Positions 17,208-27,277 of a stretch of 64,000 bases of DNA are shown here, one piece after another. This DNA comes from Sphingomonas sanguinis (GTDB lineage Bacteria > Pseudomonadota > Alphaproteobacteria > Sphingomonadales > Sphingomonadaceae). Position numbers and translations under genes: made by a program. Numbering within the stretch: position 1 is the first letter of the stretch; each line of letters starts with the position of its first letter. The stretch covers positions 841,001 through 905,000 of the forward strand of contig NZ_CP079203.1 in NCBI RefSeq assembly GCF_019297835.1. The letters are read 5' to 3'. Under the pieces are notes generated by a model. That model saw only the letters and a program-made list of their open reading frames with translations, was not told where the DNA came from and did not search any database.

Positions 17208-18434
17208 ATGGCATACACTTCCGATCTGCTTCGCACCCTGGATGAACGGGGTTACGTCCACCAGATGACCGACGGCGCCGCGCTGGACCGTCTGGCCGAA
17301 GGCGGCGTGGTGCCGGGTTATATCGGCTTCGACCCGACCGCGCCGTCGCTGCACGTCGGCAGCCTGGTGCAGATCATGCTCCTTCGCCGGATGCAGCAGA
17401 CGGGCCACAAGCCGATCGTCCTGATGGGCGGCGGCACCGGCAAGATCGGCGACCCCAGCTTCAAGGACGAGGCGCGCAAGCTGCTCGGCGAGGACGGGAT
17501 CAAGGCCAATGTCGCCTCGATCAAGCGCATCTTCGAACGCTTCCTCACCTTCGGTGACGGCCCGACCGACGCGGTGATGGTCGACAATGCCGACTGGCTC
17601 GACAAGCTGGAATACATCCCCTTCCTGCGCGAAGTGGGTCAGCATTTCTCGGTCAACCGGATGCTGTCCTTCGACTCGGTGAAGCTGCGCCTCGACCGCG
17701 AACAGTCGCTCAGCTTCCTGGAATTCAACTACATGATCCTCCAGGCGTACGACTTCCGCGAGCTGGCGCAGCGTCATGGCTGCCGCTTGCAGATGGGCGG
17801 GTCGGACCAGTGGGGCAATATCGTCAACGGCATCGAACTGGCCCGCCGCATGGACGGGACGGAGGTGTTCGGCGTGACCACCCCGCTCATCACCACGGCG
17901 GACGGCGGCAAGATGGGCAAGACCATGGCGGGTGCCGTCTGGCTGCACGAGGACCAACTGCCGCATTTCGATTACTGGCAATTCTGGCGCAACACTGACG
18001 ACCGTGACGTCGGCCGCTTCCTGCGCCTGTTCACCGACCTGCCACTGGACGAAATCGCGCGGCTGGAGGCGCTGGAAGGCGCAGAGATCAACGAGGCCAA
18101 GAAGATCCTCGCCAACGAAGCCACCGCCATGTGCCGTGGCCGCGCGGCGGCGGACGAAGCGGCGGAGACGGCGCGGCGGACCTTCGAGGAAGGTGCGGCG
18201 GGTGCGGCGCTGCCGAGCTTTGCGGTCGAGGGTGGTTCGGTTTCCATCGTCGACGCGCTGATCGGGCTGGGCTTTGCCAAGTCCAAGGGCGAGGCACGGC
18301 GCCTGATCGCAGGCGGCGGCGCGCGGGTGGATGGCGAGAAGGTTTCGGACGAGAATGCCGTCATCGCCGTTGGCGGGGAGCCGGTGAAGGTTTCGTCGGG
18401 CAAGAAGAATCACGGATTGCTGACGGCGGGGTAA
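17208..18434 (+). CDS. tyrS: Tyrosyl-tRNA synthetase
   Basis: The 408-residue class I synthetase charges tRNA-Tyr. The HIGH-type motif is in [13 protein letters not shown] (about residues 43-55), and the KMSKS loop is the variant [18 protein letters not shown] is the tyrosine-binding segment. A C-terminal S4 RNA-binding domain runs from about 345 ([30 protein letters not shown]). Full length for the family. It stands alone, followed by dispersed repeats. Confidence 0.98.
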   Translation: MAYTSDLLRTLDERGYVHQMTDGAALDRLAEGGVVPGYIGFDPTAPSLHVGSLVQIMLLRRMQQTGHKPIVLMGGGTGKIGDPSFKDEARKLLGEDGIKANVASIKRIFERFLTFGDGPTDAVMVDNADWLDKLEYIPFLREVGQHFSVNRMLSFDSVKLRLDREQSLSFLEFNYMILQAYDFRELAQRHGCRLQMGGSDQWGNIVNGIELARRMDGTEVFGVTTPLITTADGGKMGKTMAGAVWLHEDQLPHFDYWQFWRNTDDRDVGRFLRLFTDLPLDEIARLEALEGAEINEAKKILANEATAMCRGRAAADEAAETARRTFEEGAAGAALPSFAVEGGSVSIVDALIGLGFAKSKGEARRLIAGGGARVDGEKVSDENAVIAVGGEPVKVSSGKKNHGLLTAG

Positions 18435-18441
18435 GTCCCGT

Positions 18442-18470
18442 GGCCTTCGACTTCGCTCAGGCTGAGCGGG
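18442..18470 (-). repeat. Dispersed repeat family A copy
   Basis: GGCCTTCGACTTCGCTCAGG continuing to CTGAGCGGG, just after the tyrS stop, is the reverse orientation of the family A core. Confidence 0.75.
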
Positions 18471-18503
18471 GGTTTGGACCAATCCCTTTCCACAAGGGCT
18501 GTA

Positions 18504-18532
18504 CCCCGGCGAAGGCCGGGGTCCAGTTTCTG
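18504..18532 (+). repeat. Dispersed repeat family B copy
   Basis: CCCCGGCGAAGGCCGGGG followed by TCCAGTTTCTG matches the 4881 copy. An opposed partner at 18600-18622 (CTGGACCCCGGCCTCCGCCG then GGG) could pair with it. The pair lies between the convergent tyrS and DMT transporter genes. Confidence 0.7.
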
Positions 18533-18635
18533 CCAAGTCAACGAAGCGGGATGGCGGTGCGTGGGGGGCACTTTCTTCGCCCAACAAACCGCAAGGCAAC
18601 TGGACCCCGGCCTCCGCCGGGGTACGAGCCGGGCC

Positions 18636-19076
18636 TCACCCCCGCTTCACCACCACCGCGCCCGCAATGACCAGCGCCACCCCCACGACCTTCCCCAACG
18701 TCACCGGCTCGACCCGCACCCCGAACAGCCCGAAATGGTCGACGATCAGCGCCGCCACCAACTGGCTGGCGATCGCCGCCGTCAGCGCCACCGAAATGCC
18801 CAGCCGCGGCGCGGCATAGGCCAGCACGGCCACGAATCCGGCTCCGTAAAAGCCGCCCAACCACGCCCAACCCGGCGCGCCCTTGAGCGCCGTCGGGCTA
18901 GTCCGGTCGATCGCCGCCCAGACGATGGCGAGCACCACCGTCCCGATCAGGAACGAGGTCAGCGCCGCCAAGACCACCGATCCCGACGCCTTGGCGAGTG
19001 CCGCATTGGTCGGCGGCTGGATCGCCAGACCGAGACCGGCGATCAGGACGAGGATGAGCGGAAAGACAGCAGCCAT
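18636..19076 (-). CDS. DMT-type transporter, YdcZ/DUF606 family
   Basis: The 146-residue protein has about five hydrophobic segments and the DUF606 signature: an N-terminal Q-P-x-x-N-A helix (LAIQPPTNAALAK), a second helix around ALTSFLIGTVVL, PGWAWLGGFYGA in the middle, and IASQLVAALIVDHFGLFG before the last helix. The family are small inner-membrane proteins of the drug/metabolite transporter superfamily with unknown substrate; half-size members may dimerise. It lies 30 bases downstream of recG on the same strand and may be co-transcribed with it. Confidence 0.85.
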   Translation of the reverse strand: MAAVFPLILVLIAGLGLAIQPPTNAALAKASGSVVLAALTSFLIGTVVLAIVWAAIDRTSPTALKGAPGWAWLGGFYGAGFVAVLAYAAPRLGISVALTAAIASQLVAALIVDHFGLFGVRVEPVTLGKVVGVALVIAGAVVVKRG

Positions 19077-19106
19077 CCGCGCCCAACGCCACGAACGCCG
19101 CTTCGT

Positions 19107-21161
19107 TCAGCCCGAACGCAAAAGCGCGACGCCTGCATCCCGCTCGAACAGATAGAGTGCCGTCCGCGCCGCCTGCCCGCGCGGTGCTTCCAGCCCGCCG
19201 TCGCGGTCGATCAGCAGCCGCGCATCGTCCTGGGCGCACTGCATCAGGTCGGCCATGTTTTCGGGCGTGGCGAGCCGGAACGCCATCTCCCCCGATTGCC
19301 GCGTGCCGAGCAGTTCGCCAGCACCGCGCAACCGCAGATCCTCTTCGGCGATGCGGAAGCCGTCATTGGTCTCGCGCATCAGGGCAAGCCGCGCCCGCGA
19401 CGTTTCCGACAGATGCGAGCCCCGCAGCAACAAACAGCGCGACAGCCCCCCGCCCCGCCCGACGCGCCCGCGCAACTGGTGGAGCTGTGCCAGGCCGAAG
19501 CGGTCGGCATGCTCGATCACGATCAGCGTGGCATTGGGCACGTCGACCCCCACCTCGATCACCGTCGTCGCGACCAGCACGCCCAGCCGTCCGCCCGCGA
19601 ACGCCTCCATCACGGCGTCCTTCTCGGCAGGCTTCATCTTGCCATGAACCAGGCCCACCCGCTCGCCGAACCGCGCGCGCAGGGTCTCAGCGCGCATCTC
19701 GGCGGCGGCGAGGTCGGACTTCTCGCTCTCCTCGACCAGCGGACAGACCCAGTAAGCCTGCCCCCCGTCCGACAGATGCCGACCCAGCGCGTTGACCACT
19801 TCGTCCAGCCGGTCCTCCGACACCACCCGCGTCTCGATCGGCTGGCGGCCCGGCGGCATCTCGTCCAACCGGCTGACATCCATCTCGCCGTAATTGGCGA
19901 GCGTCAGCGTGCGCGGGATCGGCGTCGCGGTCATCGCCAAAAGGTGCGGCGGGGCCTTCCCCTTGGCGGACAGCATCATCCGCTGCGCCACGCCGAAGCG
20001 ATGCTGTTCGTCCACCACGACCAACGCCAGGTCGCGGTACGTCACGGTGTCCTGGAAGATCGCATGGGTGCCGACCAATATGTCGATCTCCCCCGCCGCC
20101 AGCGCCATCAGCGTGGCCTCCCGCGCCTTGCCCTTGTCACGGCCGGTCAGCACGGCGATCTCGAGCGGCAACCCGGCCAGCGTCTTGCGGAGCGTCTCAT
20201 AATGCTGACGCGCGAGGATTTCGGTCGGGGCTAGCATCGCCGCCTGCGCACCCGCCTCGACCGCGATCAGCATCGCCATCGCCGCGACCAAGGTCTTGCC
20301 CGCGCCGACGTCGCCCTGGAGCAAGCGCAGCATCGGCGCGTCCTGCGCCAGATCGCCCTCGATCTCGCGCACCGTCCGGCTCTGCGCGCCGGTCAGCGTA
20401 TAGGGCAGCTTGAGCATGTCCCTCAAGCGCCCGTCGCCGTTCAACGCCCGCCCCCGCCGCTTGCGGGTATCGGCACGGACCAGCGTCATCGCCAGCTGGT
20501 TGGCGAACACCTCATCATAACCCAGCCGCTCGCGGGCTTTCACGTCTGCCGGATCGGCATGGATACGCGCCAGCGCGTCCTTCCAATCGGGCCAGCCGCG
20601 CTGCGCCTTCAGCCCCGACTCGATCCATTCCGGAAGTTCGGGCGACCGTTCCACCGCCTGCGCCGCCAGCGCCCCCAGCCGCCGTGAGGTGATCCCTTCC
20701 GACAGCGGATAGATGGCCTCGCGCTCGCGGAAGCCTTCCGCGCTGTCGCCCAGATCGGGATGGACGATTTGCAGATCCTGGCCATAGAGGTCCAGGCGCC
20801 CCGACACGACCTTCGTCTCGCCGATCGGCAGCAGCTTCTTCACCCAGCCCGAATTGCCGCCGAAATAGACCAGCGCGACGCTGTTGCCCGCCGCATCCTC
20901 GGCCCGCACCCGCGTCGGCCCGCGCGGAGAGGACGAGGTGCGATGCTCCTTCACGGTGAGCGGAATGGCGATGACCCTCCCCGCATCCGACACCATCAGT
21001 TCGTCACGCGGAAAGCGGTCGATATGGCCGGTCGGCAGATGAAAGGCGACATCGACCACGCGCGCGATGCGCAGGCGCTCCAAAGGCTTGGCGAGACCGG
21101 GCCCGACGCCTTTCAGCGACGTGACCTCGGCGAACAGCGGATTGAGGATATCGGGACGCAT
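19107..21161 (-). CDS. recG: ATP-dependent DNA helicase RecG
   Basis: The 684-residue enzyme remodels stalled replication forks and branch-migrates Holliday junctions. The N-terminal wedge/OB domain (about 1-230) is followed by a superfamily 2 helicase core with Walker A GDVGAGKTLVA, the DEQHRFGV Walker B, TATPIPRTL motif III, and RGRVGRGGGLSRC (motif VI) at the C-terminal side. Full length. It is divergent from sdhE, and its start at 21161 is 78 bases from the sdhE start. Confidence 0.97.
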   Translation of the reverse strand: MRPDILNPLFAEVTSLKGVGPGLAKPLERLRIARVVDVAFHLPTGHIDRFPRDELMVSDAGRVIAIPLTVKEHRTSSSPRGPTRVRAEDAAGNSVALVYFGGNSGWVKKLLPIGETKVVSGRLDLYGQDLQIVHPDLGDSAEGFREREAIYPLSEGITSRRLGALAAQAVERSPELPEWIESGLKAQRGWPDWKDALARIHADPADVKARERLGYDEVFANQLAMTLVRADTRKRRGRALNGDGRLRDMLKLPYTLTGAQSRTVREIEGDLAQDAPMLRLLQGDVGAGKTLVAAMAMLIAVEAGAQAAMLAPTEILARQHYETLRKTLAGLPLEIAVLTGRDKGKAREATLMALAAGEIDILVGTHAIFQDTVTYRDLALVVVDEQHRFGVAQRMMLSAKGKAPPHLLAMTATPIPRTLTLANYGEMDVSRLDEMPPGRQPIETRVVSEDRLDEVVNALGRHLSDGGQAYWVCPLVEESEKSDLAAAEMRAETLRARFGERVGLVHGKMKPAEKDAVMEAFAGGRLGVLVATTVIEVGVDVPNATLIVIEHADRFGLAQLHQLRGRVGRGGGLSRCLLLRGSHLSETSRARLALMRETNDGFRIAEEDLRLRGAGELLGTRQSGEMAFRLATPENMADLMQCAQDDARLLIDRDGGLEAPRGQAARTALYLFERDAGVALLRSG

Positions 21162-21239
21162 GACTAGATGGGTCTGTATAGCCTCTGCTTCGCACGCCGC
21201 CAGAGCATGCGAAGCCTATTCTCGTTCGATCGGAGCCTC

Positions 21240-21506
21240 ATGGACCACGAAACCCGTATCAAACGCCTCCGCTTCCGCGCATGGCATCGCGGCACCAAGG
21301 AAGCCGACCTGATGATCGGCGGCTTTTTCGACGCGCATCACGGGACGTTGAGCATTGAGGAACTCGACTGGTTCGAGGCGCTGCTGGAGGAGCAGGATGT
21401 CGACATCATGGCCTGGGCGATCGGGACACAGCCCTGTCCGCCGCAATGGGACGGCCCGGTGATGCAGCGGATGCGCGCGCTGAATTTCGTGCCGATCGCC
21501 CGGTAA
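21240..21506 (+). CDS. sdhE: Succinate dehydrogenase flavinylation/assembly factor SdhE
   Basis: The 88-residue protein contains the conserved RGTKEADLMIGGFFD (the RGxxE motif needed for flavinylation) and EELDWFEALLEEQDVDIMAW. SdhE helps attach FAD to SdhA and FrdA. I chose the ATG at 21240, with GGAG five bases upstream; a longer frame from 21168 is non-conserved. The recG-sdhE-mfd arrangement is common in alphaproteobacteria. The stop codon is 52 bases before mfd. Confidence 0.95.
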   Translation: MDHETRIKRLRFRAWHRGTKEADLMIGGFFDAHHGTLSIEELDWFEALLEEQDVDIMAWAIGTQPCPPQWDGPVMQRMRALNFVPIAR

Positions 21507-21558
21507 CTTATTCAAGTTCAGCCGTTCACCTGCCCGACGACCCCAGCTTCGGAACCTC

Positions 21559-24500
21559 ATGCCCGATATCAAGACGATCCTGTCCGCCAAAAGCCCGCTG
21601 ACCCTGTCGGGCGTTCCGGCGGGGTTCCTGCCGGTGCTGCTCGCCGATCTGGCGCGAGCAGCGACCACGCGCGCGGTGTTCATCTCCGCCGACGAAGCAC
21701 AGATGCGCGAACTGGCCTCGACCGCGACCTATTTCGCGCCCGAGTTGGAGGTGTTGCAGATCCCGGCTTGGGACTGCCTGCCCTATGACCGTGCCTCGCC
21801 GACCTTGCGCGTCATGGCGGAGCGGATCGCGGGGCTGCACCGGCTCCAGGCCAAGCCCAAGACGCCGCAGCTGGTCCTGACCACCGCCAATGCCGCGACC
21901 CAGCGGGTGCTGACGCCGTTCCGCATCCGCCAGCTGGTCGCCCGCCTTGCGCCGGGCGAGCGGATCGGGCTGGAAAAGCTGTCCGCGCTGCTCCAGGCGA
22001 ACGGCTATGTCCGCACCGAGACGGTGCACGACCAAGGCGAGTTTGCGGTGCGCGGCGGCCTGGTCGACCTGTTCCCCAGCGGCGAGGAACAGGCGCTGCG
22101 GCTCGACTTCTTCGGCGACGAGATCGAGAGCGTCCGCACCTTCGATCCCGCCGACCAGCGGACGACGGGCCGGGTCGAGGGCTTCACGCTGCTCCCGGCC
22201 TCCGAGGCGCTGCTCGACGAGGAGTCGATCAAGCGTTTCCGCACTCGCTACCGCGAAACCTTCGGCGCGACCGCGACCGGCGATCCGCTCTATCAGGCGG
22301 TGTCCGAGGGGCGGCGCATGGCGGGCATGGAGCATTGGCTGCCGCTGTTCGAGGAAAAGCTGTCGACGCTGTTCGACCATCTCGGCGACGCTGCGGTGGT
22401 GGTGCGCGACAGCGGCGTGACGGCGGCGGCGACCGCGCGGTTCGAGGCGGTGGCCGACTATTACGAGAACCGCAAACGCGCCGAAGCCGCACAGCCGGGC
22501 AGTTTCCGCCCGCTCCCCGCCAAGGCACTGTACCTCGCGCCCAAGGAATGGGACGAAGGGCTGGAGACCGCGACCGCGCACCTCGTCTCGCCCTTCCATG
22601 AGCCCGAAAGCGCGACCGTCCTCGACTTCGAGGTGGACGGCGCCCGCGATTTCGCGCCCGAACGCGCCGCCCACGCCAATATCTACGAGGCGGTGGTCGA
22701 TCATGTCGAAGCACTGCGCAAGGAAGGCCGCAAGCCCGTCCTCGCCAGCTATTCAATCGGCGCGCGCGAGCGGCTCGGCAGCCTGCTGAAGGATCACGGG
22801 CTGAAGGGCGCCAAGGCCGCCGAGACCTGGCAGGAAGCGCTGGGCATCGCCGATACCTCCAAGAGCTTCGGCGTCGCTTTGGTCGTCCTGCCGCTCGACC
22901 ATGGTTTCACCGCACCGGGCATCGCGGTGCTCACCGAACAGGACATGCTGGGCGACCGGCTGATCCGGCGGCAGAAGCGGCGCAAGTCGGCCGACGCCTT
23001 CTTGGCCGAGCTGGCGACGCTGTCGCCTGGCGATCTGGTGGTGCACTCCGACCACGGCATCGGCCGTTATGAGGGGCTGACCTCGATCCCGGTCGGCAAG
23101 AGCCCGCATGACTGCGTCGCGCTCTCCTATGCGGGCGGCGATAAGCTGTACGTGCCGGTCGAGAATCTCGAAGTCCTGACCCGCTACGGCTCGGGCGAGG
23201 ACGGGGCGAGCCTCGACCGGCTGGGCGGCGAAGCGTGGCAGCGGCGCAAGTCCAAGATGAAGGAGCGCATCCGCGAGATCGCGGGTGAGCTGATCGCGGT
23301 GGCCGCCGAGCGCGCGCTGCGCCCCGGCGAGGTGGCGGAGCCCGACAGCGCGGGCTATCCGGCGTTCGTCGACCGTTTCCCGTACGAAGAAACCGACGAT
23401 CAGGACCGCGCCATCGACGATGTGCTGGGCGACCTGACCGCGGGCAAGCCGATGGACCGGCTGATCGTCGGCGATGTCGGCTTTGGCAAGACCGAGGTCG
23501 CGCTGCGTGCCGCCTTCGTCGCGGCGATGGCGGGGATGCAGGTGGCGGTCGTCTGCCCCACCACGCTGCTCGCGCGCCAGCACTACAATAATTTCGTCGC
23601 GCGGTTCGAGGGCTTCCCGATCAAGATCGGCCGCCTCTCCCGCCTCGTCACCGCGACCGAGGCCAAGCGGACCAAGGATGGCGCGGCGAGCGGCGATATC
23701 GATATCGTCGTCGGCACCCATGCGCTGCTCGCCAAGAATGTCGAGTTCAAGCGGCTGGGCCTCGTCATCGTCGACGAGGAACAACGGTTTGGCGTCACCC
23801 ACAAGGAACGGCTGAAGGCGCTGAAGGCCGACGTCCATATGCTGACGCTGACCGCCACCCCGATCCCGCGCACGCTGCAAATGGCGATGTCGGGCCTGCG
23901 CGAACTGTCGGTCATCCAGACGCCGCCGGTCGATCGCCTCGCGGTGCGCACCTATGTCATGCCCTGGGACCCCGTGGTGCTGCGCGAGGCCTTGCTGCGC
24001 GAACATTATCGCGGCGGGCAGAGCTTCCTCGTCACCCCGCGCGTCGCCGACCTGCCCGACATCGAGGAGTATCTGCGCAAGGAGCTGCCGGAGGTCCGCT
24101 ATGTCGTCGCCCACGGCCAAATGTCGGCGACCGAGGTCGAGGAGCGCATGTCCGCCTTCTACGACCGCAAGTTCGAGGTGCTGGTGTCGACCACCATCAT
24201 CGAAAGCGGCATCGACATTCCCTCCGCCAACACGATGATCGTCAACCGCGCCGACCGCTTCGGCCTGGCCCAGCTCTATCAGTTGCGCGGGCGTGTCGGC
24301 CGGTCGAAGACACGCGCCTATGCCTATATGGTCACGCCGCCGGAGCGGATGATGACCGAGGCGGCGGAGAAACGGCTGAAGGTGCTGTCCGACCTGGACT
24401 CGCTGGGCGCGGGCTTCCAGTTGGCCAGCCATGACTTGGATATTCGCGGCGCGGGCAATCTACTCGGCGACGAACAGTCGGGGCATATCAAGGAGGTCGG

Positions 24501-25026
24501 CTACGAACTCTACCAGTCGATGCTGGAAGAGGCGATCCTGGAGGCCAAGGCGGGCGGCGCGTTCGAGAAGGAGCGTGACTTCTCGCCCCAGATCACCGTC
24601 GACGCACCGATCCTGATCCCGGACGATTACGTCCCCGATCTCGACCTGCGCATGGGGCTGTATCGTCGCCTCAACGATCTGGAAAAGCACCAGGAAGTCG
24701 AGGAATTCGCCGCCGAGATGATCGACCGCTTCGGCCCGCTGCCCGAGGCGACCGACAACCTCATCCAGGTCATCAAGATCAAGCTGAACGCCAAGACGGC
24801 GTGCATCGCCAAGATGGATGTCGGGCCGCGCGGCGTGCTGGTCGCGTTCCACGACAATCGCCCGCCCAATGTCGACGGCCTGTTCGCTTATGTCGAGCGG
24901 CTGGGCGAACTGGCCAAGCTACGCCCCGACGGCAAGCTGGTCCTCAATCGCGCCTGGCCGGATGCCAAGGCGCGGCTGCACGGTGCGCTGCAATTGTCGA
25001 AGGGATTGGCCAAAGCGGCGGGATGA
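21559..25026 (+). CDS. mfd: Transcription-repair coupling factor Mfd
   Basis: The 1155-residue protein releases RNA polymerase stalled at lesions and recruits UvrA. The N-terminal UvrB-like damage module (about 1-340) is followed by the CarD-like RNA-polymerase interacting domain (LSPGDLVVHSDHGIGRYEGL, about 490-560). The helicase/translocase core has Walker A GDVGFGKTEVALRA, DEEQRFGV, TATPIPRTLQMAMSG and QLRGRVGRSKTRAYAY. The C-terminal TRCF domain follows (about 1000-1120). Full length. It is probably co-transcribed with sdhE. Confidence 0.98.
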   Translation: MPDIKTILSAKSPLTLSGVPAGFLPVLLADLARAATTRAVFISADEAQMRELASTATYFAPELEVLQIPAWDCLPYDRASPTLRVMAERIAGLHRLQAKPKTPQLVLTTANAATQRVLTPFRIRQLVARLAPGERIGLEKLSALLQANGYVRTETVHDQGEFAVRGGLVDLFPSGEEQALRLDFFGDEIESVRTFDPADQRTTGRVEGFTLLPASEALLDEESIKRFRTRYRETFGATATGDPLYQAVSEGRRMAGMEHWLPLFEEKLSTLFDHLGDAAVVVRDSGVTAAATARFEAVADYYENRKRAEAAQPGSFRPLPAKALYLAPKEWDEGLETATAHLVSPFHEPESATVLDFEVDGARDFAPERAAHANIYEAVVDHVEALRKEGRKPVLASYSIGARERLGSLLKDHGLKGAKAAETWQEALGIADTSKSFGVALVVLPLDHGFTAPGIAVLTEQDMLGDRLIRRQKRRKSADAFLAELATLSPGDLVVHSDHGIGRYEGLTSIPVGKSPHDCVALSYAGGDKLYVPVENLEVLTRYGSGEDGASLDRLGGEAWQRRKSKMKERIREIAGELIAVAAERALRPGEVAEPDSAGYPAFVDRFPYEETDDQDRAIDDVLGDLTAGKPMDRLIVGDVGFGKTEVALRAAFVAAMAGMQVAVVCPTTLLARQHYNNFVARFEGFPIKIGRLSRLVTATEAKRTKDGAASGDIDIVVGTHALLAKNVEFKRLGLVIVDEEQRFGVTHKERLKALKADVHMLTLTATPIPRTLQMAMSGLRELSVIQTPPVDRLAVRTYVMPWDPVVLREALLREHYRGGQSFLVTPRVADLPDIEEYLRKELPEVRYVVAHGQMSATEVEERMSAFYDRKFEVLVSTTIIESGIDIPSANTMIVNRADRFGLAQLYQLRGRVGRSKTRAYAYMVTPPERMMTEAAEKRLKVLSDLDSLGAGFQLASHDLDIRGAGNLLGDEQSGHIKEVGYELYQSMLEEAILEAKAGGAFEKERDFSPQITVDAPILIPDDYVPDLDLRMGLYRRLNDLEKHQEVEEFAAEMIDRFGPLPEATDNLIQVIKIKLNAKTACIAKMDVGPRGVLVAFHDNRPPNVDGLFAYVERLGELAKLRPDGKLVLNRAWPDAKARLHGALQLSKGLAKAAG

Positions 25027-25028
25027 TC

Positions 25029-25056
25029 AAAAATTCTCCCCATCTCCGATGGGGAG
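25029..25056 (-). terminator. Rho-independent-type terminator between mfd and the SnoaL-like gene
   Basis: CTCCCCAT (25036-25043) and ATGGGGAG (25049-25056) form a perfect 8-bp stem around CTCCG. On the minus strand it is followed by AATTTTTGAT, a good U-tract, so it terminates the minus-strand unit. Confidence 0.7.
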
Positions 25057-25065
25057 GAATAGGTG

Positions 25066-25497
25066 TCAGCTGCTGTGATCGGCGACAATCTTCCAGCCAT
25101 CGGCGCGGCGCTCGAAGACCAGGGTGGTCATCCCGCTCTCGGTCTTCGCGCCGCCCGACAGGTTCCACCGCGCGAACAGGATGCGGCGGTCGCCGATACG
25201 CTTCAGGTCGAGAAAGTCGAAGCGCAGCTTTCCACGGCTGTTCGCACCATCGGTGAAGCTCTTGCGATAATTATCGGCAATAGCGGGCTTTCCCTTGACC
25301 AGCCCCTTGCCGGTGACGAACACCGCGTCGGGCGCATAGATCGCCATGAAGCGGTCCAGATCGCCCGCATCCCACCCTGCCGCGCTGTCCAGCATCACCG
25401 CGCGGATCTCGGCTTCCGCCGGGTCGGCGACGGGTGCGGCGGCATGGACCGCCATCGGCGACAGCGCCAGGGCCGCCGCGAACGTCAGGCTGCGCAT
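25066..25497 (-). CDS. Exported SnoaL/DUF4440-like (NTF2 fold) protein
   Basis: The 143-residue precursor has a signal peptide (about 1-20, ending VHAAA). The remainder matches the NTF2-like DUF4440 pattern: AEIRAVMLDSAAGWDAGDLDRFMAIYAPDAVFVTGKG, then YRKSF and a C-terminal strand GWKIVADHSS. Such domains occur in polyketide cyclases, steroid isomerases and many uncharacterised proteins; no activity can be assigned. Its start overlaps the 3' end of the EAL gene by 13 bases, so the two are likely co-transcribed. Confidence 0.85.
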   Translation of the reverse strand: MRSLTFAAALALSPMAVHAAAPVADPAEAEIRAVMLDSAAGWDAGDLDRFMAIYAPDAVFVTGKGLVKGKPAIADNYRKSFTDGANSRGKLRFDFLDLKRIGDRRILFARWNLSGGAKTESGMTTLVFERRADGWKIVADHSS

Positions 25498-27194
25498 TCC
25501 AACTCTCCCTCGACCATTGCCCGCAGTGCATTCTCATCGAGCGGCGCGGCGCAGAGAAAGCCTTGATAGGTCTCGCAACCCAGCCGCCCGAGCAATTCCG
25601 CCTGTCCTTGCGTCTCTACCCCCTCGGCGATGAGGCCCATGCCGAGCTGCGCCGCGATGCGGATGATGCCGCGCACGACCACCCGGTCACGGCGCGATCC
25701 GTCCACCTCGGTGACGAGCGCGCGGTCGATCTTCAGATAGTCGATCGGCAGGCTGGTGAGGTAGGCGAGGCTGGAATAGCCCGTGCCGAAATCGTCGATC
25801 GCCACCCGGACACCCGCCAAGCGCAACGTGTCGAGTACCTGCGCCGCGCGGTCCAGCTCGCGGATCAGGCCGGTCTCGGTGATCTCGACGGTCAGCCGCT
25901 CGATCGGAAAGCCGCTGGCGGCCACCCGGTCGAGAAAGATGCGGCCGAACCCCACACGCGCGACATCGGCGGCGGTGACGTTGATCGACAGGCGCAGATG
26001 CGACAGGGTCCCCGGCCAGCGCGCGGCGCGTTGCAGCGCGACCTGCTGGATGTGATCGGACAGCGCCAGCCCCAGATCGGCGCGTTCGGCGGCGGCAAAA
26101 AGCGGATCTGCCCCCAGCGGCCCCAGCGTCGGATGCCGCCAGCGGGCCAGCGCCTCCACGCCGGTAATTCGCCCGGTTGCGATGGCGACCTGCGGCTGGA
26201 AGACGATGTCGATCTCGCCGCGTTCGATCGCATGGTGAAGGTCGGCGGCCAGTACGTCGAGCGGCGCGACATCACCGGGATGGGCGAAGCGCAGCATCGT
26301 GCCGTCGCTCGCCTGCGCCTGGGTCAGGGCCTCGCCCGCCCGCGCCAGCAGGCTGGCCGGGTCTTCCTGCGGCCGCGCGACCGACAGGCCCAGCCGGACA
26401 CCCAGCCGGATCGGCGTCGCCCCCGCCTGGAACGGCTGAGCCAGCAGCGTCTCCAGCGTCTCGGCGATGGCGCGCGCCTGTCGGCCATCGGCAACGCCCG
26501 CCATGACGAACTCCGCGCCCCCCGAACGCGCCACGATTGCCCGGTCGCCAAACGCTTCGGCCGCGACCGCCTGCATCCGCGCCTCGACGCCGCGCAACAA
26601 CATGTTGCCCGCCGGTCGCCCATGTGCGGCGTTGATGAGGTCCAGCCGTGACAGCGATACGACGATCGCGACACAAGGCTCGTTCTGTTCGAGAATATCG
26701 GCGACCCAGCGATGGATTTCGCCCACCTCGCCATCGGCATGGGTCCGCCGCCGCCGCACGTCGAGCGTCCGGCGGGCATGGCGCTCGGCGAGCTTCAGCG
26801 CGGCGTGCACCATCGCCTCCCCCGCATCCGGCGCCAGGATGTGCGTCGCCCCGGCGGTCAGGAAGGCATCAAGCGTCTCAGCTTCCGCATCGGGTACCGC
26901 GACCAGCATCGCCGCGCCGGTCGCCGCGATCACCGCGCCCAACGCCTGCGCCGCCCGCAACCCGGCATCGCCCGCCCCACGCGCATCGATCAGGGCGACC
27001 CGCGCCTCGCTGGCCAGGAACGCACCGACCAGCACGTCGCCCGCCGGATTTTCCCCGTCGCGCGGTGCCATCGACCAGATCGCCCAGCCGCCACGGATGA
27101 TCGCTTCGTCCAGCATCGCAGGATGACGGAACGAAAGCGCAAAGATCGCCGTTCCCCTGCGGTGGGCGTTAAAACCGAATTCATCCTGCGTCAT
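25485..27194 (-). CDS. Cyclic di-GMP phosphodiesterase with degenerate GGDEF domain (GGDEF-EAL)
   Basis: The 569-residue protein has a receiver-like N-terminal domain (about 55-140), a GGDEF domain and an EAL domain (about 315-565). The GGDEF active-site motif is SGGAEF (224-229), so cyclase activity is probably lost. The EAL motif (E347-A-L) with RWRHP, the ETGLIRE segment, DDFGTGYSSLAYL and the KID Lys are intact, as is GLIAEGVET. It is expected to hydrolyse cyclic di-GMP, with the degenerate domain perhaps sensing GTP. No membrane segment is seen. A PilZ effector lies at 10 kb. Confidence 0.9.
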   Translation of the reverse strand: MTQDEFGFNAHRRGTAIFALSFRHPAMLDEAIIRGGWAIWSMAPRDGENPAGDVLVGAFLASEARVALIDARGAGDAGLRAAQALGAVIAATGAAMLVAVPDAEAETLDAFLTAGATHILAPDAGEAMVHAALKLAERHARRTLDVRRRRTHADGEVGEIHRWVADILEQNEPCVAIVVSLSRLDLINAAHGRPAGNMLLRGVEARMQAVAAEAFGDRAIVARSGGAEFVMAGVADGRQARAIAETLETLLAQPFQAGATPIRLGVRLGLSVARPQEDPASLLARAGEALTQAQASDGTMLRFAHPGDVAPLDVLAADLHHAIERGEIDIVFQPQVAIATGRITGVEALARWRHPTLGPLGADPLFAAAERADLGLALSDHIQQVALQRAARWPGTLSHLRLSINVTAADVARVGFGRIFLDRVAASGFPIERLTVEITETGLIRELDRAAQVLDTLRLAGVRVAIDDFGTGYSSLAYLTSLPIDYLKIDRALVTEVDGSRRDRVVVRGIIRIAAQLGMGLIAEGVETQGQAELLGRLGCETYQGFLCAAPLDENALRAMVEGELECAA

Positions 27195-27277
27195 AGGCGC
27201 ACCCTATCCACCGCCACTGGGATCACCAACGGCAATCGATCTTGTTCGCGTCCCGCCTTGGGGCTACCGTCGTGACG

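Noticed and set aside
22753-24432. 559-codon minus-strand frame inside mfd
   Set aside because: It is an antisense shadow of mfd with no ribosome-binding site and atypical composition (rich in His, Arg and Gln).
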